Below, in pieces: positions 31,463 through 42,945 of a stretch of 64,000 bases of DNA. Origin of the DNA: Linum tenue (Eukaryota > Streptophyta > Magnoliopsida > Malpighiales > Linaceae); the NCBI GenBank assembly GCA_946122785.1, contig CAMGYJ010000011.1, forward strand, positions 310,001 to 374,000. The letters run 5' to 3'. The notes beneath the pieces were generated by a model. That model was not told where the DNA came from and searched no databases. It saw nothing but the letters and a program-made list of their open reading frames with translations. The stretch's first letter is position 1; each line of letters opens with the position of its first letter. The position numbers were made by a program, and so were the translations under genes.

Positions 31463-34400
31463 CTAAGAGCTCAGGAGCTTAATCTCGATCCACTGCAGTC
31501 CTTGTTCCTTGTCCACCTTGCCAAAAGCAATGGCCCACTCAACAACTTCTCTTATAACTTTGCGGGCAACAACTCTAGGATGCAGATGGCTTCCTTGAAA
31601 TATTCTCCTATTCCTCTCAAGCCAAATCTGCCAGCACGCCGCATGGAGCACCACGAAAAGGAACCAGCCCTCCACACTACCATCAGAGCGAGAAGGCCAT
31701 CTACTAATGGTAGTTAAAATATCGCTAGTGGGGAGCTCAATGGAGTCGCAAGCCCTCTTCAATCTGCTCCACACCTCCATGGTGAAATGACACAAAGTAA
31801 AGATGTGGTTGATATATTCCTCATCCAAACCGCAAAGCTCGCACCTGTTGGCAAGATACCAGCCTCTAGCCTTGAGATTGTCCAAGGTGAGAATCCGTTT
31901 GTGGGCAACTAACCAGACAAAGAAACATATCTTTGTAGGAATGATGTGCCGCCAAACAGACTCAAACGGAAACTCGGGTTTACCAATGTGCTCCTCGTCA
32001 GTCCAGTACCTGTACATAGAACGAACAGAAAAGGACCCTTCCGGGCAGGGAAGCCAAGACGGCCTAGGAGGCCCGTTAGTCACACGGGAAGAGCCCAAAG
32101 AATTAAGAAGATCCATAAGAACAATCCTTTCTCTCTCAGCCCCCCTCTAAGAATAGTGATCAAAGGAACAGACCAGGAAAAACTCTCACCTGCGAGGGAA
32201 ATGGCATCAGAGACCCTGGCATTCGGGAAGCAAGAGGCGGCAGCAACCCTTGGGAAAGACTCAGCGAGCATAACACCTGGGATCCAGCAATCATGCCAAA
32301 AAGAAACCCAACTGCCATTACTGGGATCAATACTAGCCATTCGCCAAAAATTATCGTACTCCTTGGAGATATTTGCCCAAACCGACCCTGAAAACCCTTG
32401 CCTGCTTCTCACAGAACCCCAATCCGAATGCTGGTGCCAATATTTACAGGAGATCAAATCCCTCCACCAACTGTCCCTCTCCGTGGTGAAGCGCCATAAC
32501 CACTTCCCCAGCATTGCTCTATTAAAAGCCGCTAAATCCATAATCCCTAAACCACCCAGAGAAATTGGGGCTTTACATGTATCCCAACTTACTAACGGAA
32601 TTTTAAGTCTATCACTTGATCCACTCCACATAAACCTTCTTTGGATGCCTTCCAGACTTCTGATAACCGAGGAGGGAGCACGGAAGAGGGAGAAGTAATA
32701 AACCGCCTAATTCGAGAGCACGACTTAATCATGGTTAATCTGCCTCCAAAAGAGAGACACCTGCCCTTCCATCCTTCGAGCCTCTTCCTGTATTTATCCA
32801 CAATGGGATTCCACAGCGACACTGCATTGGGCTTAGCCCCTAATGGGAACCCCAAGTACCTGGAAACCTCATTGCTCCAATTGCACCCAAATATAGAGGC
32901 AAAAAAACCAGGATCTGGGACATCCCCAACAGTGAACATAACAGATTTATCCAGATTAATTCTAAGCCCTGTGACTACCTGGAAGCAAACGAGAGTAGCA
33001 AGAATATTGACAACCTGTCCATACTCTGTTTCACAAAAAATTAAAGTGTCGTCAGCGAACAACAAATGGGTCACCTCCCCCCCACCGCTCTCTTCGTCCA
33101 TAAAGAACCCATATAGTTTCCCACTAACTCTAAGCATAGAGATCATAAAGGAAAGCACATCCATGAACAGAGTGAATAAACCCGGGAGACAGTGAGTCTC
33201 CTTGCCTCAAACCCTTTTGGTGAGTCAAAATAGCCTTTTGATTCCCCATTCACTAAGACTGAGATCTTAGAACTGCACATAGAACCCTTAATCCACTTTT
33301 GCCACTGCTCCGAGAATCCCATGTGAGATAAGATTTTAAACAAACAATTCCAGTTTACATTATCGAAGGCCTTCTCAATATCCAATTTGAACATTAGACC
33401 CTGTTTCTTGCTTTTTCTCCTGCTATCAAATAATTTGAAAGCAATTAACCCGGCTTCCCCGATCTGCCTGCCCATAACAGATGCGTGTTGATACTTGGAG
33501 ACAAGTCGAGGAAGCAAACAACCCAGCCTGCGAGACAGGACTTTACTGACTAGCTTATTAAAACTAACCATCAAGCTGATAGGCCGCAGATCCTTAATGT
33601 CTTCAACCGAGTCTTTCTTAGGGACTAAGCAGATAAAAGAGTGAGTGATACTGTTAGGCAGGTACCCAGAAAAAAAGAATTCCCCGAAAGCACTCATAAC
33701 CTCGGCCTTAATCCAACCTCAACACTTTTTGTAAAACTCCCAAGTGAACCCATCCGGACCAGGAGCCTTGCCCTCATCACACTCAGCAATACTTTCCCAA
33801 ATCTCCAACTCTGTGAAAGGCCTACACAACCATCGACTCTCTGCCTCGCTGATTTTAATGCATCTATAGTTGCGAGGAAAGGGACGGATTTTGATTTCCT
33901 CATGGAACAAACCAAAATAGAAATTCACAATCCCATTAGAAATTTCCTCCCTTCCTTCAAAGTAAACGCAAGAGAACCTGAATTTCTATCTCCCTTCTGC
34001 AGCAACAACTCTTTGGACTTTTGACGCCATGAAATCTTCAACAAATCCAGAACCTTCCCTATCTCAACAAGCAAACACTCCCTCGTGATAGACTCCTCTA
34101 TTCTCAAGCACCGTGACTCTTCATGCTGATTAATAGAGTGGACAGTAGCAGAAAGCTCCTGGAGCTTTTTATTCAGGTCCCCGAAAACCTCTCTATTCCA
34201 TACCTTAATTTTGCTCTTGAGGGCTTGAAGTCTCCTCGACCACCGAAAGACCAAACTATGACCCTGAACCGGATCCTCAATCCAAATACTTAGCCCGGTA
34301 AAAAACCTTCCATCCTCCAGCCACATATTCTCGAATCTCCATGGCCTATGCGCTCTGGAACTATCACCCCATCTTATCATCAGCGGATTGCGTTCAGAAA

Positions 34401-35080
34401 TAATTCGTTCGAGTGTAGAGAGAGAGAAATCCGGAAACAACTCATCAAACCTCACAGAGACAAAAGTTTGATCAATCCACGAAAGACAGTTACTATCTCC
34501 ACCTTTGCACCAAGTAAAGTTACTCCCCCCAAGAGAGAGCTCCAAAAAGCCACAGTCATCGATAACATCATTGAATTCAGCCATAAGATTGTTGTTGAGT
34601 CTTGCACCCCTATAATCATCATGACATCTTACTAAATTTAAGTCACCCACAATGCATAAAGGATCCTAAAAATTTAGCCCGAGAACACGAAGATCATTTA
34701 GAAACTCAATCTTATCATCTCTCTCTTGTGGTCCATAAACCACCATCAAATGCCAAACCTTTTGCGACTCAATCTCTTTAAACTTAACCTCCAGAAAAAT
34801 ACCTGCCAACCTAGCTAGCTAAGGCGTTGACATAGAGATTATCCCAAAACATAGCAATCCCACCAGAACTGCCATCCGCATTCTTGACCGCCCATCCTGC
34901 ATCCATCACCCCGCCAACACTCCGGATCAAAGACTCATCACAGCTATTCCATTTCGTTTCCACCAAACCCACTATATTAGGTCTCCTTTCGATGACAAAA
35001 CGCTTGACTCTGGCTCTCTTATCCCTGTCACCAAGCCCCCTCACATTCCACACTAGAACTGACATACCCATAAAAGACAA
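31463..35080 (-). pseudogene. LINE ORF2 (EN-RT-zf-RVT), broken
   Basis: Endonuclease start MSFMGMSVLVWNVRGLGDRD and LVETKWNS (34811-35080), then after stops GDLNLVR (about 34640) and SWIDQTF. RT: GKAPGPDGFTWEFY, LVPKKDS, LRPISLM, LDIEKAFDNVNW (33143-33928) and the catalytic HLLFADDTLIF (about 33060). Then YLGFPLG, GRLTMIKS, and a zf-RVT domain (WRHIIPTKICFFVWL, CELCGLDEEYINHIF, 31463-32116). Five or more frame breaks. The FADD motif itself is intact. No RNase H domain at the end, unlike the element at 40804. Confidence 0.88.
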
Positions 35081-35089
35081 GAAAATACC

Positions 35090-37252
35090 TCAATCAGCCC
35101 TCCTCGACCGCCTACGAGACCCTAAAGGAATCGCCACTGCCGGTCCAAGACGCAACCTTTTCATTTCCAGCTTCGTTCTGCCCAGTCGAACCTTCCTCTG
35201 ATGTATGTCCCCGGCTTGGGCTCTGATAACACGCTCAAATTCAACTTGGTCACCCGCTCCATCCAGAGAAAATAGAGTCCCTAGTTCAACGCTTGTAGAT
35301 TCCAGCGTACCCAGATCGAACGGGAATGAGTCCTGGCTCCAAACCCTTGGCTGACTATCCGCAACACAAGACGGAGAGGGAAAGTCAAAATCAGTGGAGC
35401 TACCAATCGCACAGTCCGAATGCGAAGGTGAAGCTGGCTTCGACTCATACGGAGGGGAGAGAAGGGAATCCAAAGCGGTAGACTCAACAACCTCCAAACC
35501 ATCTCCCAATAGCTCCACCCGCCTAGAGGGGAGATGCTCTTCTTCAACATTAATTTCAAGAAAACCTGGATGAATCCACCTGAGCACTCCAGATTTGCCT
35601 GAAAGCAGATGCCTCACATTAGAGTAGTCAACCGCATGAGCTCTCCCTGAAAATTCAGGGCCTTTGGCGAAGAGAAGTTGAAAATGGACCGAGTTGCCCA
35701 GGCTTCCACGACTTAATTCCGACAAGAATAGGCAGGCTAAAGCTTCGCAACGGCTCGCGTCCAGCCTAACAGTCTTGGGCCTAGAAGCAACTCCCGAGTA
35801 ACAGCTAACAAGGCCCAGCTTATTGAGATCAACATATCGACAAAAGGCTCTGCTAGCCTATCACCCCGTTCAGCAGAAGTGGGCTTGAGAAGCGGCCCAC
35901 ATTTCCTGACCCAATGCTTCTGAATCGAATCTGAGGAAACTCCAACCCTATTACTGAATAAATCCCTCTGCTCTCCCCCATGCATGCGCGACGGGTCCTC
36001 CGCCGAAAAGAGACCTGACCTCCAAGGATGACTATTCAAGTTCCCCCTACTGCCACGCGATCCAGTTTTGCTTTGCGAGCCACCCATGCACTGAGACGCT
36101 CATCACTCCTCTTGCCCTTTCGTCTTCTCACCCCTCATCCCCTGTTCCAACCCCAGCCAATTACCCGGCAAAGTCGCCGGCAGAGACCTAACGTTCACAG
36201 TGAACCGCTGCTCTTCAAAAACCAGAGAGATTGAGGTAGGAATAACCCCATTATATATCACCTTCATACGAAAATGGGAGGACACCCAAGAATTCCAATC
36301 GATCTCCAGCAAACTTCCACAGAATTCCCCAATGGTTCTGATAAGATTAACGCTTTTAAGAAGCAGCGGAATTCTGAAAACCATAATCCAACACGCAACG
36401 TCAGACCGAAATGGCTCCTCGGCCGCTTCTCTCCACAACGAGGTCAAGACATGGAAATTCTTAAACTGATGACTAGCAACACTGTTGATCCTCATCGGCT
36501 CACGCAAGCTTGGGCAGATTAACAACCATCGACCATCTTCAAGTTCCTGCAACCCAAAGTTGAGATCTATAGCCCAATTCTTCTCCGCCCATTTCCTAAA
36601 CCCGCTCAATTGATCTCTCGAAAAAAAAATCTTGCCCAAGAGGTTGAAACCTGATCACCAAGCATTGCTCCAGCATATCAGATCTTTCCGAGACCCCTTC
36701 TTTGTCGACTCTAATAAAGTTCCCTCTAAGATCCTGAACGATTGAACAACATCCAGCTCCATAGAAACCTCCACCTTTCATAGCCGCAGCATAGGACTTT
36801 CTTCGATCAACATGAGTCGAGCGAAACGGATCCTCTGGCAGGTTGACCTCCGACTCCAAACTCTCGAGCTGCTCAACACGCAGGCGATGTTCAGCATGAT
36901 AGAACTCTTGCAGAAGCGCGATGATGCCTGCCCAGCCTTTCGAGCTTCCTGCAGCGGGGATGAGGACCTTGAAAAGCCGCCCGCCCGGACCCTGCTCTGA
37001 GATTTGTAACTGCACTCCCTGCTTCCCAGCCCTCTTCCCAATATGAATGGATCGTTGTCTGCTCCTTTTCACACACCCAGAGGGGAACCTCCACTGCCGC
37101 ATTGACGCGGTTTGCAACACCCCTTGGAACCACTCTAGTTGAGCTTCATCCATAACAATTGACCATTTTCTGATCGATTCTTGTACCGTGAGCCTGTAGC
37201 CAGACTTACCACCAAACATACCTCTGCTCAGACATACGATCCTGGAACCCAT
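35090..37252 (-). pseudogene. LINE ORF1, broken
   Basis: Three overlapping minus frames. 36596-37252 starts MGSRIVCLSRGMFGGKSGYR; 36103-36639 continues with FRKWAEKNWAIDLNFGLQEL and GRWLLICPSLREPMRI, a DUF4283-like segment; 35090-36087 is a Ser-rich C-terminal region. Frame breaks at about 36600, 36090 and 35730. I see no CCHC zinc knuckle. ORF1 proteins of plant LINEs bind the element RNA. Confidence 0.75.
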
Positions 37253-37479
37253 CTGCAGAACCCGCCGACACCTCTCCCAAGAGTCGCCTCCACCTCTGGG
37301 CTCCTATACCTAGGACCTGCAACCAAAAGAAGAAAACCATAAACCCCCTCTAACCCCAGCGCGCACCATCTCCGAATCTCTCGCAACCCCTCGCTCGCAA
37401 CTCATGGAAGCTGAAACGTGGCAAACCCTGTTTGCCGTCTTGAAAACTTGCGCTTTTTTATTTTCCAACTATATAGATT

Positions 37480-37649
37480 CTCGAGGCCGAATGGCTAGAT
37501 CGAGTATATCATTTGCGCCGGACCAATGCCTTAGTATGTCTTTTCCACAAGGAATAAGACTTTGTCTCTTGGTTTCTTGTAGTCTCTAATTCTAACGTTT
37601 TGTTAATGCTTGCAATTCCATGGTCTTACGACTCTATCATATTACCCTA
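37480..37649 (-). other. Orphan DUF26 upstream flank
   Basis: Homologous to the upstream flank of DUF26 gene 5 (27460-27521 and 27755-27876) and gene 7 (55600-55680): CTAGATCGAGTATATCATTT, TTGCGCCGGACCAATGCC and TGCAATTCCATGG. No DUF26 coding sequence is attached: the LINE sits where it should continue, and beyond the LINE I see no match. It shows the MITE empty site (CCTTAGTAT). Confidence 0.7.
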
Positions 37650-38236
37650 TGTCATAACAAGGCAGCTCAATTAGTAAGATATTTTTCACTTTGGGCCAAG
37701 TCCACACAATATTTATCATTGAGTACCATCTTTAAAAGGCCTCGTACTAATTAGAATAGGTGAACGTACACTAATATACAAGGGATCCTTCCCTTGTATT
37801 TTCGATGTGATACTTGATTGTCCCTTAACAATCCTCCCCTCAAGACAAGGACCACGAATTTTGTGTCCTTCCCTCAGCGATTCTTGATACGCCAGACACC
37901 TTGTATTGATGGACTTCTCGGCACAAGGATTTTTCTTGTGGATCTCTCGTGGATCCACCAAATCGGACGCAAATCTCAAATCTCGAGGTCACTGAATAAA
38001 GGTCCCACCAAACTAACGTCCACCGCCCCAGATCCACCAAACCAGGCTCTAATACCACTTGTCAAAGTTGGGGTAGCTCCATTAGTACGATATTGTCCGC
38101 TTTGGGCCAAGGCTGAATAGTTTTACTTTTGGTATCCTTTCCAAAATACCTCTTACTAATTGGACTAGGTGGACACTAATATACAATTGTTTCTTCTCTT
38201 GTAGTTCCGATGTGGTACTTTGATTGTCCCATAACA
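37650..38236 (-). mobile_element. TRIM retrotransposon
   Basis: 587 bp, minus orientation. Terminal repeats 37650-37830 (181 bp) and 38060-38236 (177 bp), each from TGTCA to TAACA. The primer-binding site complement GCTCTAATACCACT (38046-38059) adjoins the upstream LTR, and a purine-rich tract (complement of CCTCCCCTC, about 37833-37841) adjoins the other. The 230-bp interior has no coding. LTRs differ at many positions, so it is old. Confidence 0.8.
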
Positions 38237-38420
38237 ATCCACCACTCAAGCCAAAGATCACGAACATTGTGTCCTCCACTCAGCGATATTATCTTGATCT
38301 GCCAGACACCGTGTATCGATGGGCTTCTCGATACAAAAAAAAAATTTCAAACGTGGAACTCTCTTGGATCCACCAAACAGACGCAGATCTCAAATTCCGA
38401 AGTCGGCGAATGATGGTCCT
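38237..38420 (-). mobile_element. Extra TRIM interior, tandem partial copy
   Basis: Second, partial copy of the interior (AACATTGTGTCCTCCACTCA, CCAGACACCGTGTATCGATG, GATCCACCAAACAGACGCAG) following the LTR at 38060-38236. It gives an LTR-interior-LTR-interior array that ends without a third LTR. Probably unequal recombination between LTRs of two copies followed by truncation. Confidence 0.75.
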
Positions 38421-38748
38421 ACCAAAGTATACATGCATTGTAATATGGGAGCACTTAGTCATCCCCAAAAGTCATTTAGATGACAACTTATACCCTTTGA
38501 AATATAAAGTACAAGGGACAATTTGTTGTCCTTAAATCAAATTTTCTGCGAGATATGTTGACTCCAATTCGACACATTTAGCGACGACAACCAATCTTAT
38601 TGTCATCCACGTATCTTCTAGTTTTTCTGGTGAAAATACATAACTTTTCGAAGTGCAATTTAAGTACCACGTACATCATATAAAGATAAGGAAAAACTCT
38701 CTCAATCAAAAGGTGAACAACTACAAATTCGTATTTGTTTTGCCCAAA
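38421..38748. other. Spacer without recognisable feature
   Basis: A minus frame at 38578-38835 is hydrophobic by composition and has no motif; it also crosses into the next LTR. I see nothing functional. Confidence 0.5.
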
Positions 38749-38753
38749 GCATA

Positions 38754-39483
38754 TGTTGGGAAAATTGTTCACGTATACTATTTTCTTGCAACACAAGTAA
38801 GCACATAAGATTAAGAAAAACATGCAAAGACACAAGCAAGCGTCCTAGCCCGATAGAATTCACTATCTCTCCTTAAAGAATCTTATTCCCCTCAAGTACC
38901 CAAGGTTGTGGAATGATTCCTCCCAGGATAGAAAGGACGTACCTTTTCCGGCGTAGAGGTACCTCAAACCCCGGAAACCATCGAACGCAGCGAAACGGCG
39001 AGAACCACACTTGACTCTATTTTCTCTTTGAAAAGAATGCAGAAAAAAACTAGTTTTGGATTTTGGCAGAGTTCCAGTACCGGGAAAAATCCATGTAAAA
39101 CTCGTAGTTAAAACAAGAGAGGGGTATGGTGCTATTTATAGAAAATGAAGGGATGCATTGAAGGGAGGCAACTCTTCATATGGGTGGTTACACCCCAACC
39201 ATTGCATTGGTTCGTTTAAAATATTTCAACCATTGCATTGGTTCGGCCTCATGGAAGTTGGACCGGTTTGGTTATTCCAACCGCCACTTTGGTTCGGTTC
39301 GATTTGGTTCAACTCGGTTTGGTTCATTTGGTTACACAAACCAATTTAACCAATTAACCACATATTACATCAAATCGATCGAATTCGAGGTCATGCCTTC
39401 CCACATCTTACCAACATGGTACTTCAAGAGACTCTTGAAACTTTCCCCTTTTATTTCCATTCACACCACTAAAAATCCCAACA
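38754..39483 (-). mobile_element. Solo LTR with GCATA target duplication
   Basis: 730 bp from TGTTGGGA to TCCCAACA, an 8-bp perfect terminal inverted repeat, flanked by GCATA at 38749-38753 and 39484-39488. No primer site, polypurine tract or coding is attached. Minus orientation is suggested by a TATA box reading CTATAAATAG on that strand (about 39131-39140). Inside are CATTGCATTGGTTCG direct repeats (about 39201 and 39231) and a GGTTCG/GGTTTGG-rich stretch (39230-39340). Confidence 0.88.
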
Positions 39484-39488
39484 GCATA

Positions 39489-39856
39489 TATATAACTTTT
39501 ATCCCCCCAACTTTGGGTATTCGAAAAACAACAACAATATATAGAGCATAGACGAACCGACACAAAATTTCGAAAGAAAAAGTAACAACTCGATCAAACC
39601 TTATCGTCACTTCAAATTTTGTCATAAACCAGTTAGTTCCAATAACTCGAGTTGTTGGGAGACGGTTATGCTGGATCTTATACATGCCCATGTATGGTAC
39701 TTAATCACTTCCTTATAGATTTTAGCGGCGAGTTTCCAAATTTTCTTTTTTTTTTCTTTTATATTAGGATGATATTTATTTCGAACCTGTGATATGCGGC
39801 TTGAAGACAAGCAGAACCCGCGCGGTTCCCATCTGAACGTCTTTTTCCTAATGAGG
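39489..39856. other. 3' flank of DUF26 gene 6
   Basis: No gene. AT-rich, with a T run at 39744-39760 and short palindromes. Confidence 0.5.
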
Positions 39857-40288
39857 TCAGACATTGCACTCTGGTATTGAATAGGTCTCATACCTCAAGG
39901 AACAACTGGCAACAGTGAGTTGGGCGCCATAATAATCCACGCATCCGTTTTGAGTCACCAACTGGTCTTTACAATAGGCCAGACAAGCGCTGCAATCCTC
40001 CTGAGAGACGGAGTCTGAACATGTTGACCGATAATACATAACGGGTTGCTCGGGAGTTTGGCTGCAAACCCGACCACCGGGCGCTGTCTGCTCAATGGCC
40101 TCGCTCGCGACTCTGCTGGCCTGATCCATCCTGAAACCGCTGACATCGTACTCTTGGCCGCAGTAACCCGAGACGTAAGTTAGGTCTGGATCTCCTTGGA
40201 CGACGACGACGACGAATCGGAGAACTTCCGTGGTAGTGATCAGTGCGACTAGCAAGGGAAGGAAGAAGGGTATGAAGGAATTCGCCAT
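39857..40288 (-). CDS. Secreted DUF26 (Gnk2-like) protein 6
   Basis: Intact, intronless, about 143 codons, minus strand. The frame opens at 40306, but the ATG at 40286-40288 (MANSFIPFFLPLLVALITTT) is the better start: it begins the signal peptide and matches the stub at 12651-12749. One DUF26 domain: CSDSVSQEDCSAC (C-X8-C-X2-C), AYCKDQL, CSLRYETYSIPEC. Nine Cys after the signal peptide. The Gnk2 contact positions read Gly, Gln, Glu. Most divergent of the intact genes here; third subtype. TATA-like TATAAATAG on the minus strand near 40354-40363, about 65 bp upstream. Extracellular by family; function inferred only. Confidence 0.88.
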   Translation of the reverse strand: MANSFIPFFLPLLVALITTTEVLRFVVVVVQGDPDLTYVSGYCGQEYDVSGFRMDQASRVASEAIEQTAPGGRVCSQTPEQPVMYYRSTCSDSVSQEDCSACLAYCKDQLVTQNGCVDYYGAQLTVASCSLRYETYSIPECNV

Positions 40289-40785
40289 GGTGGCCGGTGT
40301 ACACAAATATGCCGTAAAGGGTACGTTGTTATGATTAGTAGCAAGGGTTTGATCTATTTATAGTCCAGCAGGTTTTTCTTAGATTTGATACACTTCGTAA
40401 ATTACAAGAATTCGTGATTTAGATTTTTTTGCTGGAGTTGTCGACAGTTGTACCACTCACTATCTCTTTTGATTCTCGGGTGCGGTCTAGTTTTTTGTCC
40501 GTTGCAGTCTTGTTTAATTTCGTTGTTCTCTCCTTTTTTTCTTTTTTTTTTTTTTCAGTCGAGCGTCCGGTGCCTTCTTGTTTCCATCACGCATATGATT
40601 CTTGTTTGCCTGATTTGTTCATTCTACACTTCAGTGAAGTCCCAAAATAGTTATAAAAAGTGTAAATACAATATAATAGGTAAATCATTCGTTTTAAACA
40701 AAATAAGAGCCAAACGTTTTTTGAAACAATTTAATAGTTAAACCGTCAATTTTTGGCATGGTCAATTATTAGTTTACTCTGACGT
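40289..40785. other. Upstream region of DUF26 gene 6
   Basis: Carries a plus-strand partial module (GATTCTCGGG, GCGGTCTAGTTTTTTGTCCG, GCAGTCTTGTTTAATTTCG at about 40471-40522) lacking the GCAGCGGCT block, and a T run. Relative to gene 6 it is in the opposite orientation to the module at gene 3. No other gene. Confidence 0.45.
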
Positions 40786-40803
40786 GGCAGTTTCATCGCT
40801 GTT

Positions 40804-42931
40804 TTTTTTATAAATGGATGCAGTGCATCTCAGCCTTCATTCAAAACCAAACGGGGTTCAGAGAGCCCCTGACAATCGTACATAATGAAATTACACAAAG
40901 TAGGGTCAGAACAGGGGATAGAATGATAACCAAGGGGCAACAGATGCCCACGACTAGCTAGGTGATCGACACATTTATTTCCTTCTCTAAAAATGTGGGA
41001 AACAACAACTTCCCATTGATGAGTGAGCAGCTCTTTGAATCTCTGGATAATGGCTGCCTGGTGATGATCTGGCTCGTCCAAATTCCCAAGGAGTTGGACT
41101 GCACAGAGAGAATCAAGCTCTACTCTGACATGTCTGAAACCAGTGTCCCAAGCCAGTTGCAGCCCTTCTACAGCACCTCTCAACTCAGCCCAGGTAATAG
41201 AGTAATTCCCCAGGTTAATCGCGAACGCTGTCAGGCAACGTCCTGTGTGATCTCGAATTAGGCCACCCGTAGCAGCATGGCCTGAATTAGTGTGAACTGA
41301 GCCGTCAGAGTTGAGAGTGACCCACTCGGGAGGTGGCGGCTTCCAAGAGATCTCCACCTCCGTTCTTATGGGCAGACTAGGTTGATGGATTAACCTGTCT
41401 TTGTCCAAGGCATTCTGCACGACATTTATCCATGCCCGGACCCGCTGTATAAAGGCTGCACTGGTCGTGATCTTGCCTGCGAAGACTCGATCATTCCTGG
41501 TCCTCCATAGGGACCAGCAAACAATGCCGAACTCAAGGCTAGTAACTTCCAGTCGCACATGGTAGAGGATCCAATCCTGCAAATGGGTACTGAAAAACCG
41601 CTGGTGGTCAGAAGGCTGAATGAACTACATCCAAGTTAACCTGAAAAATTCACAGTCTCGCAACACATGCAAGACTGTTTCGGGAGCCGCTTTGCACTGG
41701 GGGCAGATGTTCGTGGTGGAAAGATGTCTTCTGTGTCGCTCGGAGTTGGTGAGGAGTCGCTCCCTTGCTGCAAGCCAGAGGAAATTAGTCACTCGAGCTG
41801 GTCCTCTCCATCGCCAAATGGAACGCCAGTCAATTGTGTTTCTAGCTTCACTTCCTTGGCTAATGAGCTGGTATGCTGACTTGACCCGGAACCGCCCGTC
41901 CCACTCCGGTCCCCAGATCGGAGAGTCCTCGCCGTACCCTTCTCTTGGCGGTTGAACCCCCAGCACCTGCAAAACAGCTTCCTCAGGCAAAAGTGAGCGT
42001 AAAAGCTGGACATTCCACTCACCATCCTCAGCAAAATAGGCCACGGGGAGCTCCAGGTCCAACGGTCTGATCGTTTCCAGTGCATGGTCGATAAGCAGCT
42101 CGCCCGAGTCCACCCATCTATCCGTCCAGAAGCTAGTACTCCGCCCATCCCTAATACTCATTCTCATTCCAAGCGTCATAGTCGGCCACGCCTTCCTTAG
42201 TCCCCGCCAGAGATTGGATGCTCTAGCCATGGATTTTGCTCGCATCTCGCCGTTGACATGCTAAAAATATTTAGCCTGCAACACTCTAACCCACAACTCA
42301 TCAGATTTTTTAACAAACAACCAGGCAAGTTTTGTTAGAAAAGCAAGGTTTAACTCATGCGCTTGTCGGAGTCCAAGACCCCCCTCCTCTTTGGGTTTGC
42401 AGATGCCCTCCCAGTTAACCAGATGGATCTTTTGGGTTTTAGCCGTGGAACCCTAGATAAATCGCCTGATTTTCTTATCGATCTCATCGCAGATGGAGAT
42501 GGGAAGCAGAGTGGTCTGCATTGCATAGGTAGGCAAGGAGCTGAGGACTGACGTCGCCAGAGTTACACGCCCCGCCAAGGACAGCGATTTAGCCTTCCAC
42601 CCTGCAAGTTTGTTATCCAGACGATCCAAAATATACTGGAAAGTACATTTGGTGATCCGCCCATGAAGAACCGGTACTCCCAAATACCTCCCCAGGTCTT
42701 GTGTTGCAGGGATGCCGAGGTGCTGGACAATGGCTGAGCTGATCGGCCACTTTGTGTTTCCCGAGAAGAAGACTACAGATTTTTCTTTGCTAACCTGTTG
42801 GCCCGAAGCCTGACAGAGAGGGGGGCCACCTGGGTTTAGTCTGATCGGCTTCCATCTCCCCTCCTCCACAGCCTGTTCAATGATGTGACTTAGCCGCTCC
42901 ATGCATAATGTGAACAGATATGGTGAGAGAG
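40804..42931 (-). mobile_element. 5'-truncated LINE with RNase H
   Basis: 2.13 kb, minus strand, between GGCAGTTTCATCGCTGTT (40786-40803) and GGCAGTTTCATCACTGTT (42932-42949), a target duplication with one mismatch. A tail at the 3' end (T8 near 40802-40810). The 5' truncation lies within the RT (LSPYLFTLCMERLSHII). It is a second LINE family, distinct from 31073-37465: the end of ORF2 carries an RNase H domain. Confidence 0.88.
40830..42915 (-). pseudogene. LINE ORF2 C-terminal part, broken
   Basis: RT C-terminal part (42453-42915: LSPYLFTLC, GPPL joined to CQASGQQVSKEKS, RYLGVPVLHGR, LAGRVTLATSVL), zf-RVT (41625-42245: WRGPARVTNFLWLAARERLL, CPQCKAAPETVLHVLRDC) and plant-LINE RNase H (40830-41582: LNSDGSVHTNSGHAATGGLI, ELRGAVEGLQLAW, VELDSLCAVQLL, REGNKCVDHLASRG). 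Between GPPL and CQASG the segment that should hold the catalytic F/Y-ADD is missing, a clean internal deletion. Frame breaks near 42250 and 41600. Confidence 0.85.
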
Positions 42932-42945
42932 GGCAGTTTCATCAC

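Larger units (their letters stand above)
31073..37465 (-). mobile_element. Full-length L1-type LINE, 14-bp TSD
   Basis: 6.4-kb minus-strand element bounded by identical CAACTATATAGATT at 31059-31072 and 37466-37479. The 3' end carries the A tail (T run at 31071-31079 on the plus strand). Order on the minus strand: ORF1, APE endonuclease, RT, zf-RVT. Coding regions have several stops and frameshifts, so it is inactive, but it is complete end to end. It landed in a duplicated DUF26 upstream flank (37480 onward). Confidence 0.93.

Noticed and set aside
31502..35201. Plus frames across the LINE
   Set aside because: Antisense of ORF2, which has clear EN, RT and zf-RVT motifs on the minus strand.
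38578..38835. Hydrophobic 85-codon minus frame
   Set aside because: Composition-driven and crosses a solo LTR boundary.
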